This document shows, one piece after another, positions 47,719 through 59,779 of a stretch of 64,000 bases of DNA. Origin of the DNA: Neonectria sp. B-13 (Eukaryota > Ascomycota > Sordariomycetes > Hypocreales > Nectriaceae); the NCBI GenBank assembly GCA_002682825.1, contig NOKP01000002.1, positions 2,759,063 through 2,823,062 of the forward strand. Reading direction: 5' to 3'. Below the pieces are notes generated by a model. It made no database searches. It was given only the letters and a program-made list of their open reading frames with translations, and was not told the origin of the DNA. The position numbers and the translations under genes were made by a program. Each line of letters begins with the position of its first letter. Within the stretch, counting starts at the first letter, position 1.

Positions 47719-48825
47719 TCAGATATCTTTTGGTGCTTCCGCAGTGGGCTTCTCCTCTTCCTTTTCTGCCGCGGTTGACGACCTCATCAGGTGAGAGGGA
47801 TGAGGCGGTTCATGCGTAGCGGGAGAGCCGGCGGGTACATCAGTTAACTGCTTCTCTGCAGTCGGTATTAGCAGCATGCATAGAACATTCGCGCCACAGG
47901 GAATGCTTACCAAGGTCTCGGATGCGCATGCGGAGCATCTGGTTCTCACGAACCAGCATCTGTGTCTCAGCTTGGTAGAATGCACTCTCGTCGCGGCCTC
48001 CCAGAACCCATTCACCGCTGTCACCGCCTATGGAAGTCGAGCGCATTCTTGGGGACGCCCCGCGGCTAGGTGTCCTAGACCGGCGTTGGAGGTCGGCACG
48101 AGCCATGTCGAAAGAGCTTCGGGGATGACGAGAGCTGGCAGAGCGAGAAAACGAGCCACCGGACGGCCCGGATGTGATGTTGGCATGAGAGGTGGATGCC
48201 TGGGGAGTGCCGTGCCCCGATCGCTCGGAGATGGTATCGTCGACGGCTGAGTTTTGACTCTGCGGCTGGCCGGCTTGAAGCCGCTGAAGCTCGAGCTGTT
48301 GCTGTCGGATCATCTGGAGGAGTCGATTCTGTCAAATATTAGTTACACCTGTGCTCCCTGTATTGAAGCTGGGGAGACATACGACATGTGCTTCCTGTTC
48401 CGCCTCGAGCTCCTGGTGAAGCTCGCCCAGACTGGGAGCCCTGTGATGATGGGGATCCGCTAGTAAGGGAGACCCGGAGAGTGGCTGCGGACTCGAAGCC
48501 CGGTGAGGAGCCTGCTCGTTGACCATCTCCCCCGGGGCTGGCACCGAGGGATCGTTGAGCTGTAGGTTCATGAGGACAACGGATCGTCGACGACCGGTTT
48601 GTGGGGAGGAACGCTGTCGGGAGAGGGAGCTGCTGGAAGATCCTATCCACAGTCAGGAGGAGAGCGAGGTGAACACGTGAATTCGGGGCTTGTACTGGGC
48701 GTGGGCTCATGCTGGAGTCCTGCGTTCATGGTCGCGGCGGCTTGTAAGGATATCGAAGCCGAGCGAGGGGACATGGTGGGGGACTCGCTGCGGGCGTCCG
48801 CGGTTGCATCACTGCTGGAAGCCAT
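47719..48825 (-). CDS. Fungal protein of unknown function, Ser/Gln-rich with coiled-coil segments
   Basis: Four exons on the minus strand (48825-48696, 48642-48383, 48328-47911, 47855-47719) give 314 residues. The N-terminus is Ser/Ala/Pro-rich (MASSSDATADARSESPT), then SLSRQRSSPQTGRRRSVVLM. Two amphipathic helices with heptad character follow: SLGELHQELEAEQEAHVNRLL continuing QMIRQQQLELQRLQAG, and FYQAETQMLVRENQMLRM with RIRDLEKQLTDV formed across intron 3. The tail is Pro/His/Glu-rich. The good splice signals and the way introns 2 and 3 each complete a coiled-coil register support the model. Intron 1 is the least certain part. I do not recognise a named family; similar layouts are common in conserved hypothetical proteins of filamentous fungi. 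Confidence 0.75.
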
Positions 48826-51800
48826 CGTCCTTTGCCGATGGAGGTTGCGGCTGGGACTCTGCGGTGGGTAGGAGGAGTCGAGTTGGAGAGTGAGCCCACA
48901 GAAGGATGCGCGATGACAGTGCAAGGGCGAGCCGAGTATCGGGGTTCGCGGGTAGGTGTTTGTGTCGTTGGAGGTTGGATGGAGGGGTCGTGCAGTGGCT
49001 GTAGGTACGCGTATGGTCTGGACGAACCACGTAATTACTGGAGTTCAGCGCGGGGCTACTTAACAAAGGTGCTGTATTAGGTGAAAGAGTGCAGAGCTTC
49101 TCAAGGCAAGCGCTAGGTTTTGGGCGTTTTAGAGGCCGAAGCTGAACTGGAACAGGCGAGGGCTCGCAATTGTGATGCCGAGGGTGCTGATCACCGGCGT
49201 CTTGGAATGGAGTGGTTTTGGTGATCACAAGGGAGCATCTGTCGATTGCGGACTTGCTGTGGCGTTGAACGAGGCCCGTGACGTCGGTGACTGACGACAC
49301 TGGTAGCACTCGCCGAACTCAGTGGCCCCCCAAACACGGTGGCGCAACGTGAATGCCACGACGTAGTAGGTATCCGTAGTACTATCTAGTAGGTACGAAT
49401 AAACGTCTTGTATTTTCAAAACTGACTTGGGCACTGCTGTACTATTGAAAATGCTTGAGTGAGCACCTTGAAGAGTGCACCTTCTGTGCTGCCGTGCTGT
49501 GGGCGATACAGATTTGCAAACGCGTTGCTAGATGTCTTGCATTCTAGGATCTGGGTGTATGCAGCGTGGAATGGAACTGCACCCACATGGTGCTGCGGGC
49601 ACTCTGACGCAAAGCACATCAATCTAGGATCATCGTTAGGTCATTGCGCAAATATCCCACCATTCACTCTCCCGGGTTGATTAACCGCCAGCCTCTGACT
49701 GATGTTCGGAGCGCAGGGAGAAAAAGCAACCGGGTTTTGCGTAGAGAGAACAAATATTCCACGACACCCACTCTTCCAGCATCATTGGTCCTGAAGGATG
49801 ATGGAGAATCAAGTCCAGACAGGATGACAGGGTTGACTAACACAGAGCCAGGGACCATCCTCCTTCATCCAACAACTGGACTCGTGGATTTTCACCGCCC
49901 CCAGAAGATGACGGACATCTTGCTGATCGATGATCATGACCAACAGGCCAGAGGAGCCGCTCCGATGGTTACGCTGCGTAGGGCGGTTGGGCGGCTGTGG
50001 CTGCGAGTCAGACTTGAGACGAACTTGCCCCGTGCCTGCATGTGTCAGAATGATTGCCAACGTTAATCCGAGTCACTTTGCGAAACACCCAGCGCCATCA
50101 CGGACACAGGATGGACGTCTCTGTGCTCCCAGCGCCATTGCTCCCTTGCTCCCGCGCCACAGCGTGCTCGCCATGTGTCCCAGTGTGCCATGATATCTGG
50201 CCCGATGGAGCGAGGGCGAGGGTCGAGGACGAAAGGGACGGCGGAGAGGGACGACTCTCAACTTCCGGGGTCCGGGGAACAGTGCTGAAAGCCTGAAACA
50301 CCAGTGCCTCCAGCGTCTTGGGGCCGAACAGGCCATGTGATGAGGCTCTGATTTGCCAAAGAAGAACCCCTCCGCCAGCGCGCCCAGACAGGCTGGTGGG
50401 ATAACCTTGCGAGCGTCTACGGATACGTACGGATACTTGTAAGCCTGCTCTGCGCGCGTTGTGGGCTGTGGACAAGCTCTGTGGTGATGGCCGAGGCTGG
50501 CCCATGCCCAGCCAGAAAAGCCCACGACGCCTGGGTCGGGCCCGGACTTGGTGGAGATGACCGAACAAAGAGAGGGTCCCAGAGGGTCCTGCCGCAGGCG
50601 GAGGCGCATATTCGTTCCTTTTGGCGGTTTCACCTGGTCCCAAGGGCGAAGGAAAACTCAACCCAACCTTCCAGCTGCTTCCAGGGGGAACAGCTGGCCA
50701 AAGCGAGTTCGTCGTCGTCGTCGGTGCTCACTGCAAGTCGCCCGAAATGACTGATCTGAATCAACAACGTGGGGGCCCTTTGGCCAGGAGAACCAGCAGG
50801 CCGCAAAAGCAAAGACGTGCGAACCCATTCCTTTCAACACTCTACGTGGACGACGCACAACCACAGGCCGCAGTTCTGGTGTTGAGCAGTAGCACGCTAG
50901 CCCGCACCGATCAGCCCCAGGAAGACGTGCCGCGATCTCACGAGCGAGGTGGTATTGCCGTCCGATCAGAAATGCCCGGTGCAAGACTTGCTTGCGCTGC
51001 CCGTCCGTTGAAACCCAAGTACCGGGGGGTGGTAAACATCCCGCTGCGCTCGGCACTTCCTAGGGCCGGGTGCTGTAGACTACGACGGATTCCATGTTGA
51101 TGAAAACCGGGGCTTGGCAAGCTCTCTTCACGCTGCTCCACTGGAAAAGGGAGGTTTGAGGGAGAGAAAAGTCGCCTGGCCCCTTGTCCGTATATGGGTC
51201 TGAATGCAACCGAGATGCCCACTCAACACACTAAACTTGGGCTCACCCTCATGGGCATCTGGACGGCTTTTGACGCTCAAAGCTATCAAGTAGGGCGGCA
51301 TCGTTTAGAACGCCCCGCCATGATCGCTAGCCATAGGGCGAACTTACAAGACAACCATCCGCTCATTTTGGACATGCCCACGACCACTGACGCACAATCT
51401 GCGAAGTGAACCGCGCTCGAGAGCCGTAGGTTTCAAAATATCGTCCAGACCAGCTCTCGACTGTCCAAGTTGGTGCTATTCTTCGTAGCTAGCAGTGATT
51501 GCTGATTTCGTCCCGGTCAGGGCCAGGGTGACTGGAGCGATCATGGGTTCGTACCTCACGGCCGGTGCACGTACTGCGGAAGGAGGGCTTCATAACTGGG
51601 GGCTCGTTCGCGAAGAGCCGGTGCTAATGGCATCAATGCTGCAGACTGCTGTCCAATACGAATACTGGTAGACCGAGCATCTGCAGAAGCATGTAAGAAC
51701 GGATGTCTGAAGTACAGGATGCGACCATCAACGAGCCAGACAAATCTGAGCCTAGCCGAGGTTGCTACTGCAGGAACATGGCGAACGATCTGCATCTCGC

Positions 51801-53580
51801 CGAGGGCCAATTTGAGGCCCGACGACGCAAGTGCCCGCCCGCGCCGAGCCCAGCCAACTTAGCCAAACAAATCAAGGCAAGAGATTGAAGTTACAAAGTG
51901 GCTGGTGCCTGGTGTCGTCCTGATGACGGCCAAGTAATCGAACCCTGCAAAACGTGCTCCGAACCAAGGTCGGGATGGGGCACAGTCGCGGCACCAGCCA
52001 TCCCGCCACTCCTTCAGCTCTTCGCAAAAGCAACGATAATGGCTGGATGTCTTGATGGCTGCTGAGGCCCGGGTGGTTGGGACCTGGGAGCGGAACCGCG
52101 CATGGCACGGTACATCGTACTCTGGATTAGGAGGAAGACACGGTGTGACAAGGTGTAGTCAACCGTTGTGCAACGGAACAGGGAGCTTCGGTTGATGAAA
52201 TCACTGGTCTGTCTGGCATGCGGAATGGATGAAAGCTGCATCTTCTGGCGCTGTGGGGTTTTGCACTTGGGCTATATGTGACCACTTAAGAGTCCTCCCT
52301 GCCTGCCGCCCAGCGGTGTGTGTATACGTATGGTATAGTGCTTGGTGCATATTTGGCGATGTTTGTTGTGATGCAAGACAGGAATCATCCTGGCAACTGA
52401 GGGACTGATTCTCCGGTGCGAGTGCATGCGTGGATGTCCGTTGTGCAGCTGAGACGCCCGGTGAGCCGACACAATCGAATCGGGGAAGCTGGGGGACGTG
52501 GGTCGTGCTCTGGCCTTTGGGGGGCGTAATCTCGAGGCTCCTTCGCGTGCATGAGGATATGTGCAGTACAGTAAGGTTTCTGCGGGTTTCCGTCGCAGAG
52601 GGATCCAATCCAATGCTGCTGACATTGGCGCCTCGTTCATCTATTCATGTCCCTGGTGAATGAATATCGTGGCCGGCTTTACGGTGGCGGGTACGCAGAA
52701 CAGTCGGGAGAATCGGAGATAATGTCCCCGGCTAGACTGACTGTTAGGGGGCGCCGCCCGTCACGTTGGGGTTGATATTGCGCGCCGATCCCGAAACAGC
52801 CAAAACAGTAGCTTGCTGCTTGCCAGTAGGAGAGCGGCCTAAGCCCTCTCTCCCCGGGCACTAGCTGGGGCATTCTCCACCGTGTTGGTGACAACTTGAC
52901 AAGACGGCTGGGCCAAGAGAGGCCAGGAGGAGGAGAGGAAACGAGGGTAAGGGTTTGGGGGGTGTTTGTTGGTTGAAGGCTTGAAGCCAGTTTGTCCGTG
53001 AGCCCGTTCAACACCAGCGAACCACTACGTAGGTGGAAGAAACTAGACGGGTGGGCTGCGACCACCCTGGTTCCCGTCGCAAGACGCTGGTCTGGCACTG
53101 ATCGAGTCGCTGACGGTGACGGACCGATGAAGTCAGAGGAACTCGTTGGAGCGCCGGACTGCACCTTAAGTCGTACTGATATGGGGAGGGTCGCAGATTG
53201 TACTGGAAGGGAGCGGACCGAGCCACAGGCGCAATTGGAGTTTGGGACGGGCTGATATGATAAGATGCGACGGACGGCGAAGGAATCGAAAGACAGGCCA
53301 TGATAACCAAAGGACGAGCCGTCACCACCGCCACGACCGTCAAGTCACCTGCCAGGAGACACGGCTACCAGTGCGACGCTGCTACGTACATATAAATCCT
53401 GCCGCTTGTCAGGGATCGGGAGGGAAACATGGTTTCGCTGCAAGGGGGAATGGCCGGGGACATCTCAAAGACTCACAGACTCACACTTTCCTTCCCATGT
53501 TGCAACCTCAACACCCGCTCGGCCCTTGTCCGCTTCCCTTGCTGTTTGCCCCGGCCCCATGAGGCCAGTTCCGCGACGCG

Positions 53581-53630
53581 CTCACTCGCTCGCTCGTTCA
53601 CTCACCCACTCACTCACTCACTCACTCACA
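53581..53630. repeat. (CACT)n microsatellite
   Basis: Imperfect CGCT units lead into about six clean CACT units in intergenic DNA; a likely length-variable locus. Confidence 0.8.
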
Positions 53631-55346
53631 GTCACGCCGTGTTCTCTCTGTCGTTGAGTGAAGTGAGTGGTGCAGACCTCGCAAATGTTTTCCCTTACGT
53701 TGTCGCCATGCCGGCCAATGATGGCAGCCATCTCGTATCCCACCGCAACCTGCGGGCCCCCTTTCTCGTTGCGCGTCCTTTTGGGAGCTTATACGAATAA
53801 ATAAATAAACTTTCATCGGTATTACACACAGAGTAGCACCCAGTCAGTATCCGTGCCGTGTCCCAAAAAAAGCGACATTTTTGAACGACGCCCAGGTCTA
53901 TGGATTGCTTGACAGGGACCTTGGGTAGCACCGCCCCGTCTGTCCCAGGCATCTGGGCCCCCGTTGCGGCCACCACGGCTCCTTGGCCGACTACCATCGA
54001 GACTAGTAGGCACTGAGTCGAGAGACGGGAGCCGGGAGTCGAAAGCCTAGAGTCTAGACGGAATTGGTCTGGAACTGACGGACCCAAAGAGGAAAGGAAA
54101 GGATAGGGAAGGGAGGGGGAGGACCGCCCGAGTCGAAGCCCATGAGCAGGATCCGACTCAGCGGCGCCAAGTCAATGGTAGTCAGTCTGCCTCTTGGCCT
54201 AGCCGCTGGTGAGGTACTAGGTGGTGGTGCGCTCACAGCACACAAGGAGGTACTGCTTACGGATACAACTTGCTAGGGCAGCGAGGTAAGGTGCCACAGC
54301 TAGACGTCGACCGACCGGGCTGGTTTGCGGCTTGCCCGCTAGTCTGCCCTGGTTAGAAGCCGTTTTGTCGTTGACTAGGGGGGCCATCCTTGTTGGAGAC
54401 GGGGCTTTTTGATGGAGTCATGGCGCGCCACGGCTGGGCCCTGGCGCGCTCGGCTTCCATGTTCCTCCCCAGGACAGGGCTTGCAGGGCTTGCCTTGGGC
54501 TTCTAAACCCTGTCTCTCGGTGCCAGTGGATGCCAGTGGGTGCGGTTGGGTGGCGCTCGAGTGGTCTTGTGGGCGCGCGGAGTGTGCGTGGAGTGTGGGC
54601 GCGACGAAGTGGGCTGGTGGGCTAGAGTGGTTGAGTGGATGCTCGGAGGGCTTCGTACCTGCATCTGTAGTCCCGTAGTTGCATGTTATTAATCACTTGA
54701 GGGAGAGAGTGGTGCTTTCGGCCGTCCCCTACATAGGACTTCGATCGCTGTCGACCAGTCCTCCGTCCTCTTTTGATTTCGACGTCTCGTTACTACACCA
54801 CTCCGTACGTACGAAATATTCGTGCGCCAGCCCATCCATCCATCGCGCGCGCCTGCTTCCCTCTTTCCCTTTCCCTTTCCTCCTTCTTTCTACTCGCGTA
54901 GGTTGGCTTCTCATTCGCTTGTTGCAACCGCCTGCCTTGTGTGTCCTGTGTCTCTTCGTCGCTCCTTCTCCTCCCGACCCCCGAGTCCATTCAACGAACC
55001 GCTTTCTCTTCTTGGCAAGAAGTCTAAAACCCGCCAGGCTGTCTAACAAGTCGATCGTGGCCGAACCGTTTATTTTTGTTTCCTCTTTAAAACACAAGAC
55101 TCTCCACAAGACTCAACGTCGGGATCCCGCATTCCATCCATTCCTACCTGCATCATTGTCTCGCTGCTACCCACATCCCCGCCTTCACTTCTCGATTCCG
55201 TCGGCTTCACGCGAACGAAACCCGCTGGTTCTCGCGCACACGCGCACCCGCATTTGGAAACACCAACCGACCCGACGACTCTGATAATTACAGTCTGATT
55301 CCATTGAACATCGTCCGCCGTTAGCAAGTGTCGCCACCACCGATCC

Positions 55347-55388
55347 ATGCCGTTCTTGCAAGTTCAACACCTGTCTCGACGACGATAA
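55347..55388 (+). promoter_or_regulatory. 13-codon upstream ORF before the PH-domain gene
   Basis: ATG at 55347 opens a short frame (MPFLQVQHLSRRR) closed by TAA at 55386-55388, 78 nt before the main ATG. It would act on translation only if transcription starts upstream of it, which the C/T-rich leader makes plausible but does not prove. Confidence 0.35.
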
Positions 55389-55466
55389 TTGCCTGGCCGT
55401 CCCCTCGGGGCTATACTCCTCCGTCGCCGTCCTGGAACACTCCCATCTCAGGTCTAACTCACCATC

Positions 55467-57962
55467 ATGTCGAACCGAGACTCGGTCATGTCGCACAGCG
55501 GCATCCTCGAGACTCTCCAGAGCCATCATCATGGCCCATCGCGAAGAACCCGCCCCCCGGATCTCGACCTCATCGCAGCCGAAGAGAACCGCGTGCCTTT
55601 GCGCCCCGAGAAGGCAAGTAGGCGGGAGTCGAGATTGGGACTGAGGAACATGTTTAGCCGGTCTAAGACATCTAGGGAGATGCTGCCGCCCATTTCGCCT
55701 CTCGATATTCCCAAGTCCATGTCAAGCCGCACATCCGTCGCGGACATGAGCAGCTGGGGCTATAGTCAATCAGCGGGAGCATCCGATCACACACCAACCA
55801 CGCCCCGTAGCCCGAGGATATTGTCCACCATGTTCGAAAATTCTCCTTCAGGCCCGCCTCCGGTTAGGGTCATGGGGCCCGCGAAGGCAGCCCGAGGACC
55901 TCTTGCGACCTGGAACCCTCCGCCGCTGTTCAAGGCATTCCCCCAAGCCATCAAGCATATGACTTTACCTGCGGCATCCCTTCCAACCGAGGTTATTCTG
56001 CGTATGCACGAACGGAGAGCCACTGCGACGAGTGAGAATCCGATGGAGCAGCCCGAACAACAACTACAGGGCGAGAAGGTCAAGTCAAAGAAGAAGCATC
56101 GCCATAACATGTCATCTAGCTCAATGCCCAAGTTCGAATGGACCAACAAGATCTATGTTCTCGCCACCTCGGGATACTTACTCCAGTACGGGGCAGATGG
56201 ACCCTTTGATCGACTACCCGAGAAGATACTTCACCTCGGCAAGAACTCGGCGGCTTTTGCCAGCGATGTCATTCCCGGCCGCCACTGGGTGGTCCAAGTC
56301 TCCTCCGTCATGGAGTCTGATGGCACAGCGACAGCGGATTCTCGATCCCTATTTTCCCGCATGACCTTCCGAGTCACCGAGCGACGCCAAGCATCCAACT
56401 TTCTGATGGTTTTCGAGACCGCCGAAGACATGGAAGGCTGGATTGCTGCCTTGCGCCGCGAGATAGAGATTCTAGGGGGCAAGAAGACACTTACCGAGAC
56501 GGGCTCGCCCAAGGCCGAAGATGAAGTTTCGCAACTAAGAGAGCAACCTAGCCAACGGACACTGGTTGTGAGGGACCCGGAACGTCTCTCTCGGATTCTT
56601 CCCCAGAACTTTGGGTGGCATGACCCCATAGATAACGAAGGCTCTGTGGCCACTGTGACGGACCCTGAGACCGTCGTCGACCAATCCTTGGACGACATTT
56701 CTACCACCAACAGCTTCGTGTCTCACGACGGCAGACAACTAGATAATCTGCGAGACAGCTCGAACCGCCTCTCTTTCATCTCATCGGGCCAGCGAACCAT
56801 TGTAACATCGGCAGGATCCTCATCCCCCGAAACGTCACCGACCGTTGACACGTTCCCCACACACTTTGACGAGAAGCCCCATCAAGAAGCATTGTCCCGA
56901 CTCGAAGCAAGGCCTCGGCCGAATGCTGCTGCCATTTCGGACCGACGACAGTCGATGCAGGTCATGACCCCTTTTGTTGACCTCCGAGGAGGACCGGCGA
57001 ACCTTCGACCACAGTCCACTTACAGACCTGGACCTGCACCCAAACCGGTCTTGTCCCCCCCTCCGAGAGTACCAGTCACGCCCAACTTTAGCGTACCTAA
57101 ATCATCGAGTCGACGCTTCTCCTACATGAGAAGCCAGGAGCAGGGCATACCCACCCAGCCCGTGATCCGAGAGTGCGAAAGCCTCCCACGCTTGACAGCT
57201 CGGAAAGCGCCGCCAACAACGCTGGCTGTGGCGCGACCGCTCTCCATGGTAGCAGACCAGCCCTCGCCGATGGAGATGGTTGATGCACGACCTGCGACCC
57301 GTCATGGGGAAGATACTTATCCTCAACGAACGAGTGAAGACCAAACCGGACCCCTATTCAATACTCCCAACCCGTATGGTCTGCCGTCGCGGCGATCAAG
57401 CCAAATAGCCCCCGACCAACCGCATGTGGAAGTCAACCGCCTCACCAACTCTCGCAGGCTCTCGAATATGCGACCCTGGCGAAAACCTGATCACCAACCT
57501 TTGACGGGACGCAACTTCACAGCGCCGATAGGCCCTGTGCCGATGCAGAGAGCACGCTCCCGGCCGTCTTTACCTGGAGTCGAGGAGCAGCCCCGATGCC
57601 GCTCCTCCTTGGACATGCATAGCAATGCTCGCAGCGAGACCTCTTCAGTCAGGACTCGGTCAAGGAAGCGAGCAAGCATGCATTCTATGCACTCGGAGCA
57701 GTCGTCCCGATATAGCATTTCGACGGACCTGCCCATTCCCTTCGCGCCTGAATCCCTGCCGGAGCCGCCACCTCCGCCAACGGCGCCCCTTCCACCAATC
57801 CCTACATCGGCCAGCAACCCGCACCTCAGAGCAGACTCGATCGAGAAGGCCTTGCTTGCAGGTCGCCGGAGTATGCCTCAGCTGAACGAGGGACCTCCAC
57901 CAGCACCACCGCCCACTTGTGCACTACCACCGATCCCACAGCGGCCACCAGGCATGTTTTAG
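55467..57962 (+). CDS. Large PH-domain protein, single exon
   Basis: 831 residues in one frame. The N-terminal about 200 residues are Ser/Arg/Pro-rich (LGLRNMFSRSKTSREMLPP) and end in TWNPPPLFKAFPQAIKHMTL. A pleckstrin-homology fold follows at about 220-335: FEWTNKIYVLATSGYLLQY, GRHWVVQVSS, FLMVFETAEDMEGWIAALRR with the invariant Trp of the last helix. Such domains bind phosphoinositides or proteins at membranes. The remaining 490 residues are disordered, with Ser/Thr/Pro clusters, many RRSS/SRR motifs that suit basophilic kinases, and a Pro-rich end (PPPPTAPLPPIP). The family is a fungal PH protein seen in many Pezizomycotina; its pathway is unknown to me. A long C/T-rich leader and an upstream ORF suggest translational control. 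Confidence 0.9.
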   Translation: MSNRDSVMSHSGILETLQSHHHGPSRRTRPPDLDLIAAEENRVPLRPEKASRRESRLGLRNMFSRSKTSREMLPPISPLDIPKSMSSRTSVADMSSWGYSQSAGASDHTPTTPRSPRILSTMFENSPSGPPPVRVMGPAKAARGPLATWNPPPLFKAFPQAIKHMTLPAASLPTEVILRMHERRATATSENPMEQPEQQLQGEKVKSKKKHRHNMSSSSMPKFEWTNKIYVLATSGYLLQYGADGPFDRLPEKILHLGKNSAAFASDVIPGRHWVVQVSSVMESDGTATADSRSLFSRMTFRVTERRQASNFLMVFETAEDMEGWIAALRREIEILGGKKTLTETGSPKAEDEVSQLREQPSQRTLVVRDPERLSRILPQNFGWHDPIDNEGSVATVTDPETVVDQSLDDISTTNSFVSHDGRQLDNLRDSSNRLSFISSGQRTIVTSAGSSSPETSPTVDTFPTHFDEKPHQEALSRLEARPRPNAAAISDRRQSMQVMTPFVDLRGGPANLRPQSTYRPGPAPKPVLSPPPRVPVTPNFSVPKSSSRRFSYMRSQEQGIPTQPVIRECESLPRLTARKAPPTTLAVARPLSMVADQPSPMEMVDARPATRHGEDTYPQRTSEDQTGPLFNTPNPYGLPSRRSSQIAPDQPHVEVNRLTNSRRLSNMRPWRKPDHQPLTGRNFTAPIGPVPMQRARSRPSLPGVEEQPRCRSSLDMHSNARSETSSVRTRSRKRASMHSMHSEQSSRYSISTDLPIPFAPESLPEPPPPPTAPLPPIPTSASNPHLRADSIEKALLAGRRSMPQLNEGPPPAPPPTCALPPIPQRPPGMF

Positions 57963-59062
57963 ACTCGTGGCTCGTCTACCTTTTTCCTATTTTGTGAAAC
58001 TTTCTCTGTACATATAATGACGGTCATCGAACATGTGATGCAATTTTCTTTGTCGAGCAGGATGGCGTTGGGTTGAACGCCAGAAAAGTGAATTTGGGGG
58101 CTTTACGATTTCTTGGCTTTGAAAAATTCTTGTATTATTTATACCATTGGACTGGATGAGGGCGCTTTGGTGGACATTTGGCCATGGCGAGCCTCTAGAT
58201 GACTTTATGTACTTGTATTTAGTATGGAACGGTCTACCGGCGGAGTAGACGAAGGCCACAGATGTGGCCGGTGTTTAGGGGTAGAAGGCCTGCTTACCTA
58301 GTCGATTGAGCCGAGATGAATACTCTCTTGGAGCAGCTACAAAATGTTCTACGTTGATGAATGTCTGTGTTGCTGATTGCCCTGTCTTGAGTTGGTGTTG
58401 AGTGGGATAATTTGAAGTCGGAGGTGCGGTCCGGGCTGGTTGACGGAGGGTTCTCCACCTTGTCCGGACCGAGCTTGGCCGGGAATCGGGAATCGGGCCA
58501 CGGGATGGGAACATCTGACGGAAGGAGACCGGGCGGCTACGAGGCTGGACCACCGACAACTTCGTTCGTCGCACTGGGTGGCCAACAAGACGCGAATAGA
58601 CGCGTGAATCGCTTTCAACGTAACTCACTATGGGGCGATGGGACCCGGATCTTGGCTGAAAACCCGCGTTGGATCCATCCATTCATTGGCCGCCGCGCGC
58701 GAAATCGAGTGGCTGGGAGAAGCTCCCTCTCTCCTTATACCCAACGCTTCGGCCTGTGCTGCTGCGGGAGTTCCCGCACCAACTCATCAATCAACTTTCT
58801 TTCCGGTCCGTCCGACCTCGCCTTCTCTCTCGTCCACGTTACGTTTTGGAATCCACGAGCTGCATCCCTCCCCACACTGGCTTTATGTCCTTTGGCATGC
58901 TTTGAGCGTTGAGGCGAGCGAGGTACGGCGATGCGAAGACGGTAACAGCACAACAAAAACTCCAGGCCCCTTCGGCATCGCGACCACCATAAACAACGGG
59001 TTTCTCCCTTTCTACGAATTACCACGACTGCAACAAACAAACAAAAACACGAACGGCAAACC
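57963..59062. other. Intergenic region between the PH gene and the membrane-protein gene
   Basis: 1.1 kb; AT-rich PH-gene 3' sequence first, then promoter and C/A-rich leader of the next gene from about 58730. The frames here overlap on both strands and none looks coding. Confidence 0.5.
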
Positions 59063-59779
59063 ATGCCGGCCATCCACTTCTCCCTCCCGCCCTCGGCGAC
59101 GGTCCGCTCCGCCGCCTCCCTCGCAGCGCGCCAGGACGACTCGTCGGCAACGGAGTCCTTCGTCGCCATCCCGTCGGCCTACGACGCCACCAACAGCTCG
59201 CCGCACCCGGCCGTCGTCGCCGGCATCGTCCTCGGCTCTGTCGCCGGCTTCCTGCTTCTGCTGTACATCGTCTACGCCATCCTGCACGGCGGGCCCGTCC
59301 TGATCTCCGTCCGCGGCCGCTCCACCAACACCGCGTCGACGACGCTGGGCACCTCGACGCTGGGCACTTCGACACTCGGCACCGAGACTTCCTACGCCTC
59401 CCGCAGCGTGCTGAGCTTCCGCTCCCGCCGTGACCGACGCCGTCACAGCGCCGCGCCGTCATCACGCACCCGCGAGACCGTCCAGGTGCGCACGCGGTCC
59501 CGCCGCCGCGCCGGGGAGCCGCCCTTCGTCGAGCCGCCGCGGAGCCCGTCGCCCGTGTCCACGGCACCGCCACGTGCCGTGCCGGCCTCGGAGGTGTCGT
59601 CGCTAGATGAGATCGTCGTGGAGGAGGAGCACAGCCCGCCGCGGCGCCAAAGCAGCCGGCGGCACGGCAGCCCGGGGCGTGGGTATCGCCGCGACAGTTC
59701 GTATCGCGATGGCGTGGACGCTGAGCGGTACTATTCTCGGAGGGACTCGCCTCCTCGGAGGGGCAGTCGGCGGTATTGA
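59063..59779 (+). CDS. Single-pass membrane protein with Ser/Arg-rich cytoplasmic tail
   Basis: 238 residues, one exon. Residues 1-48 are Ser/Thr/Ala-rich without a clear signal peptide; about 49-73 (VVAGIVLGSVAGFLLLLYIV) is a strong membrane helix with a small-residue face. The rest is basic and disordered: a threefold repeat of TLGTS, then FRSRRDRRRHS, PRSPSP, RRQSSRRHGSPGRGYRR and a final RRDSPPRRGSRRY. An extracellular Ser/Thr-rich stub with one helix and a basic tail resembles the fungal Mid2/Wsc-like surface sensors in layout only, not in sequence. Very high GC at third codon positions supports coding. Function unknown. Confidence 0.75.
   Translation: MPAIHFSLPPSATVRSAASLAARQDDSSATESFVAIPSAYDATNSSPHPAVVAGIVLGSVAGFLLLLYIVYAILHGGPVLISVRGRSTNTASTTLGTSTLGTSTLGTETSYASRSVLSFRSRRDRRRHSAAPSSRTRETVQVRTRSRRRAGEPPFVEPPRSPSPVSTAPPRAVPASEVSSLDEIVVEEEHSPPRRQSSRRHGSPGRGYRRDSSYRDGVDAERYYSRRDSPPRRGSRRY

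Larger units (their letters stand above)
48826..55466. other. Long gene-free region ending in the PH-protein leader
   Basis: 6.6 kb without a supportable gene. Open frames up to 187 codons occur but have arbitrary composition, no splice-compatible partners and no recognisable domain. TAGGTA-type motifs recur near 49365-49395 and 54211-54221, and a CACT tetranucleotide repeat lies at 53581-53630. From about 54720 to 55440 the plus strand is strongly C/T-rich with CCATC and TTTCC tracts, as expected for the leader of the gene at 55467. Confidence 0.55.

Noticed and set aside
50098..50661. 187-codon minus-strand frame, overlapping another 186-codon frame
   Set aside because: Two frames open together in GC-rich spacer DNA with arbitrary composition; neither has codon bias or family features.
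51905..51960. GGTTCGA-like sequence on the minus strand, considered as a tRNA B box
   Set aside because: The expected pairing of the T stem and an A box at the right distance are missing; no tRNA can be folded by eye.
54679..55284. 201-codon frame in the leader of the PH-domain gene
   Set aside because: It is a by-product of a long C/T-rich tract (Ser/Pro/Leu/Phe repetition) and shows no domain.
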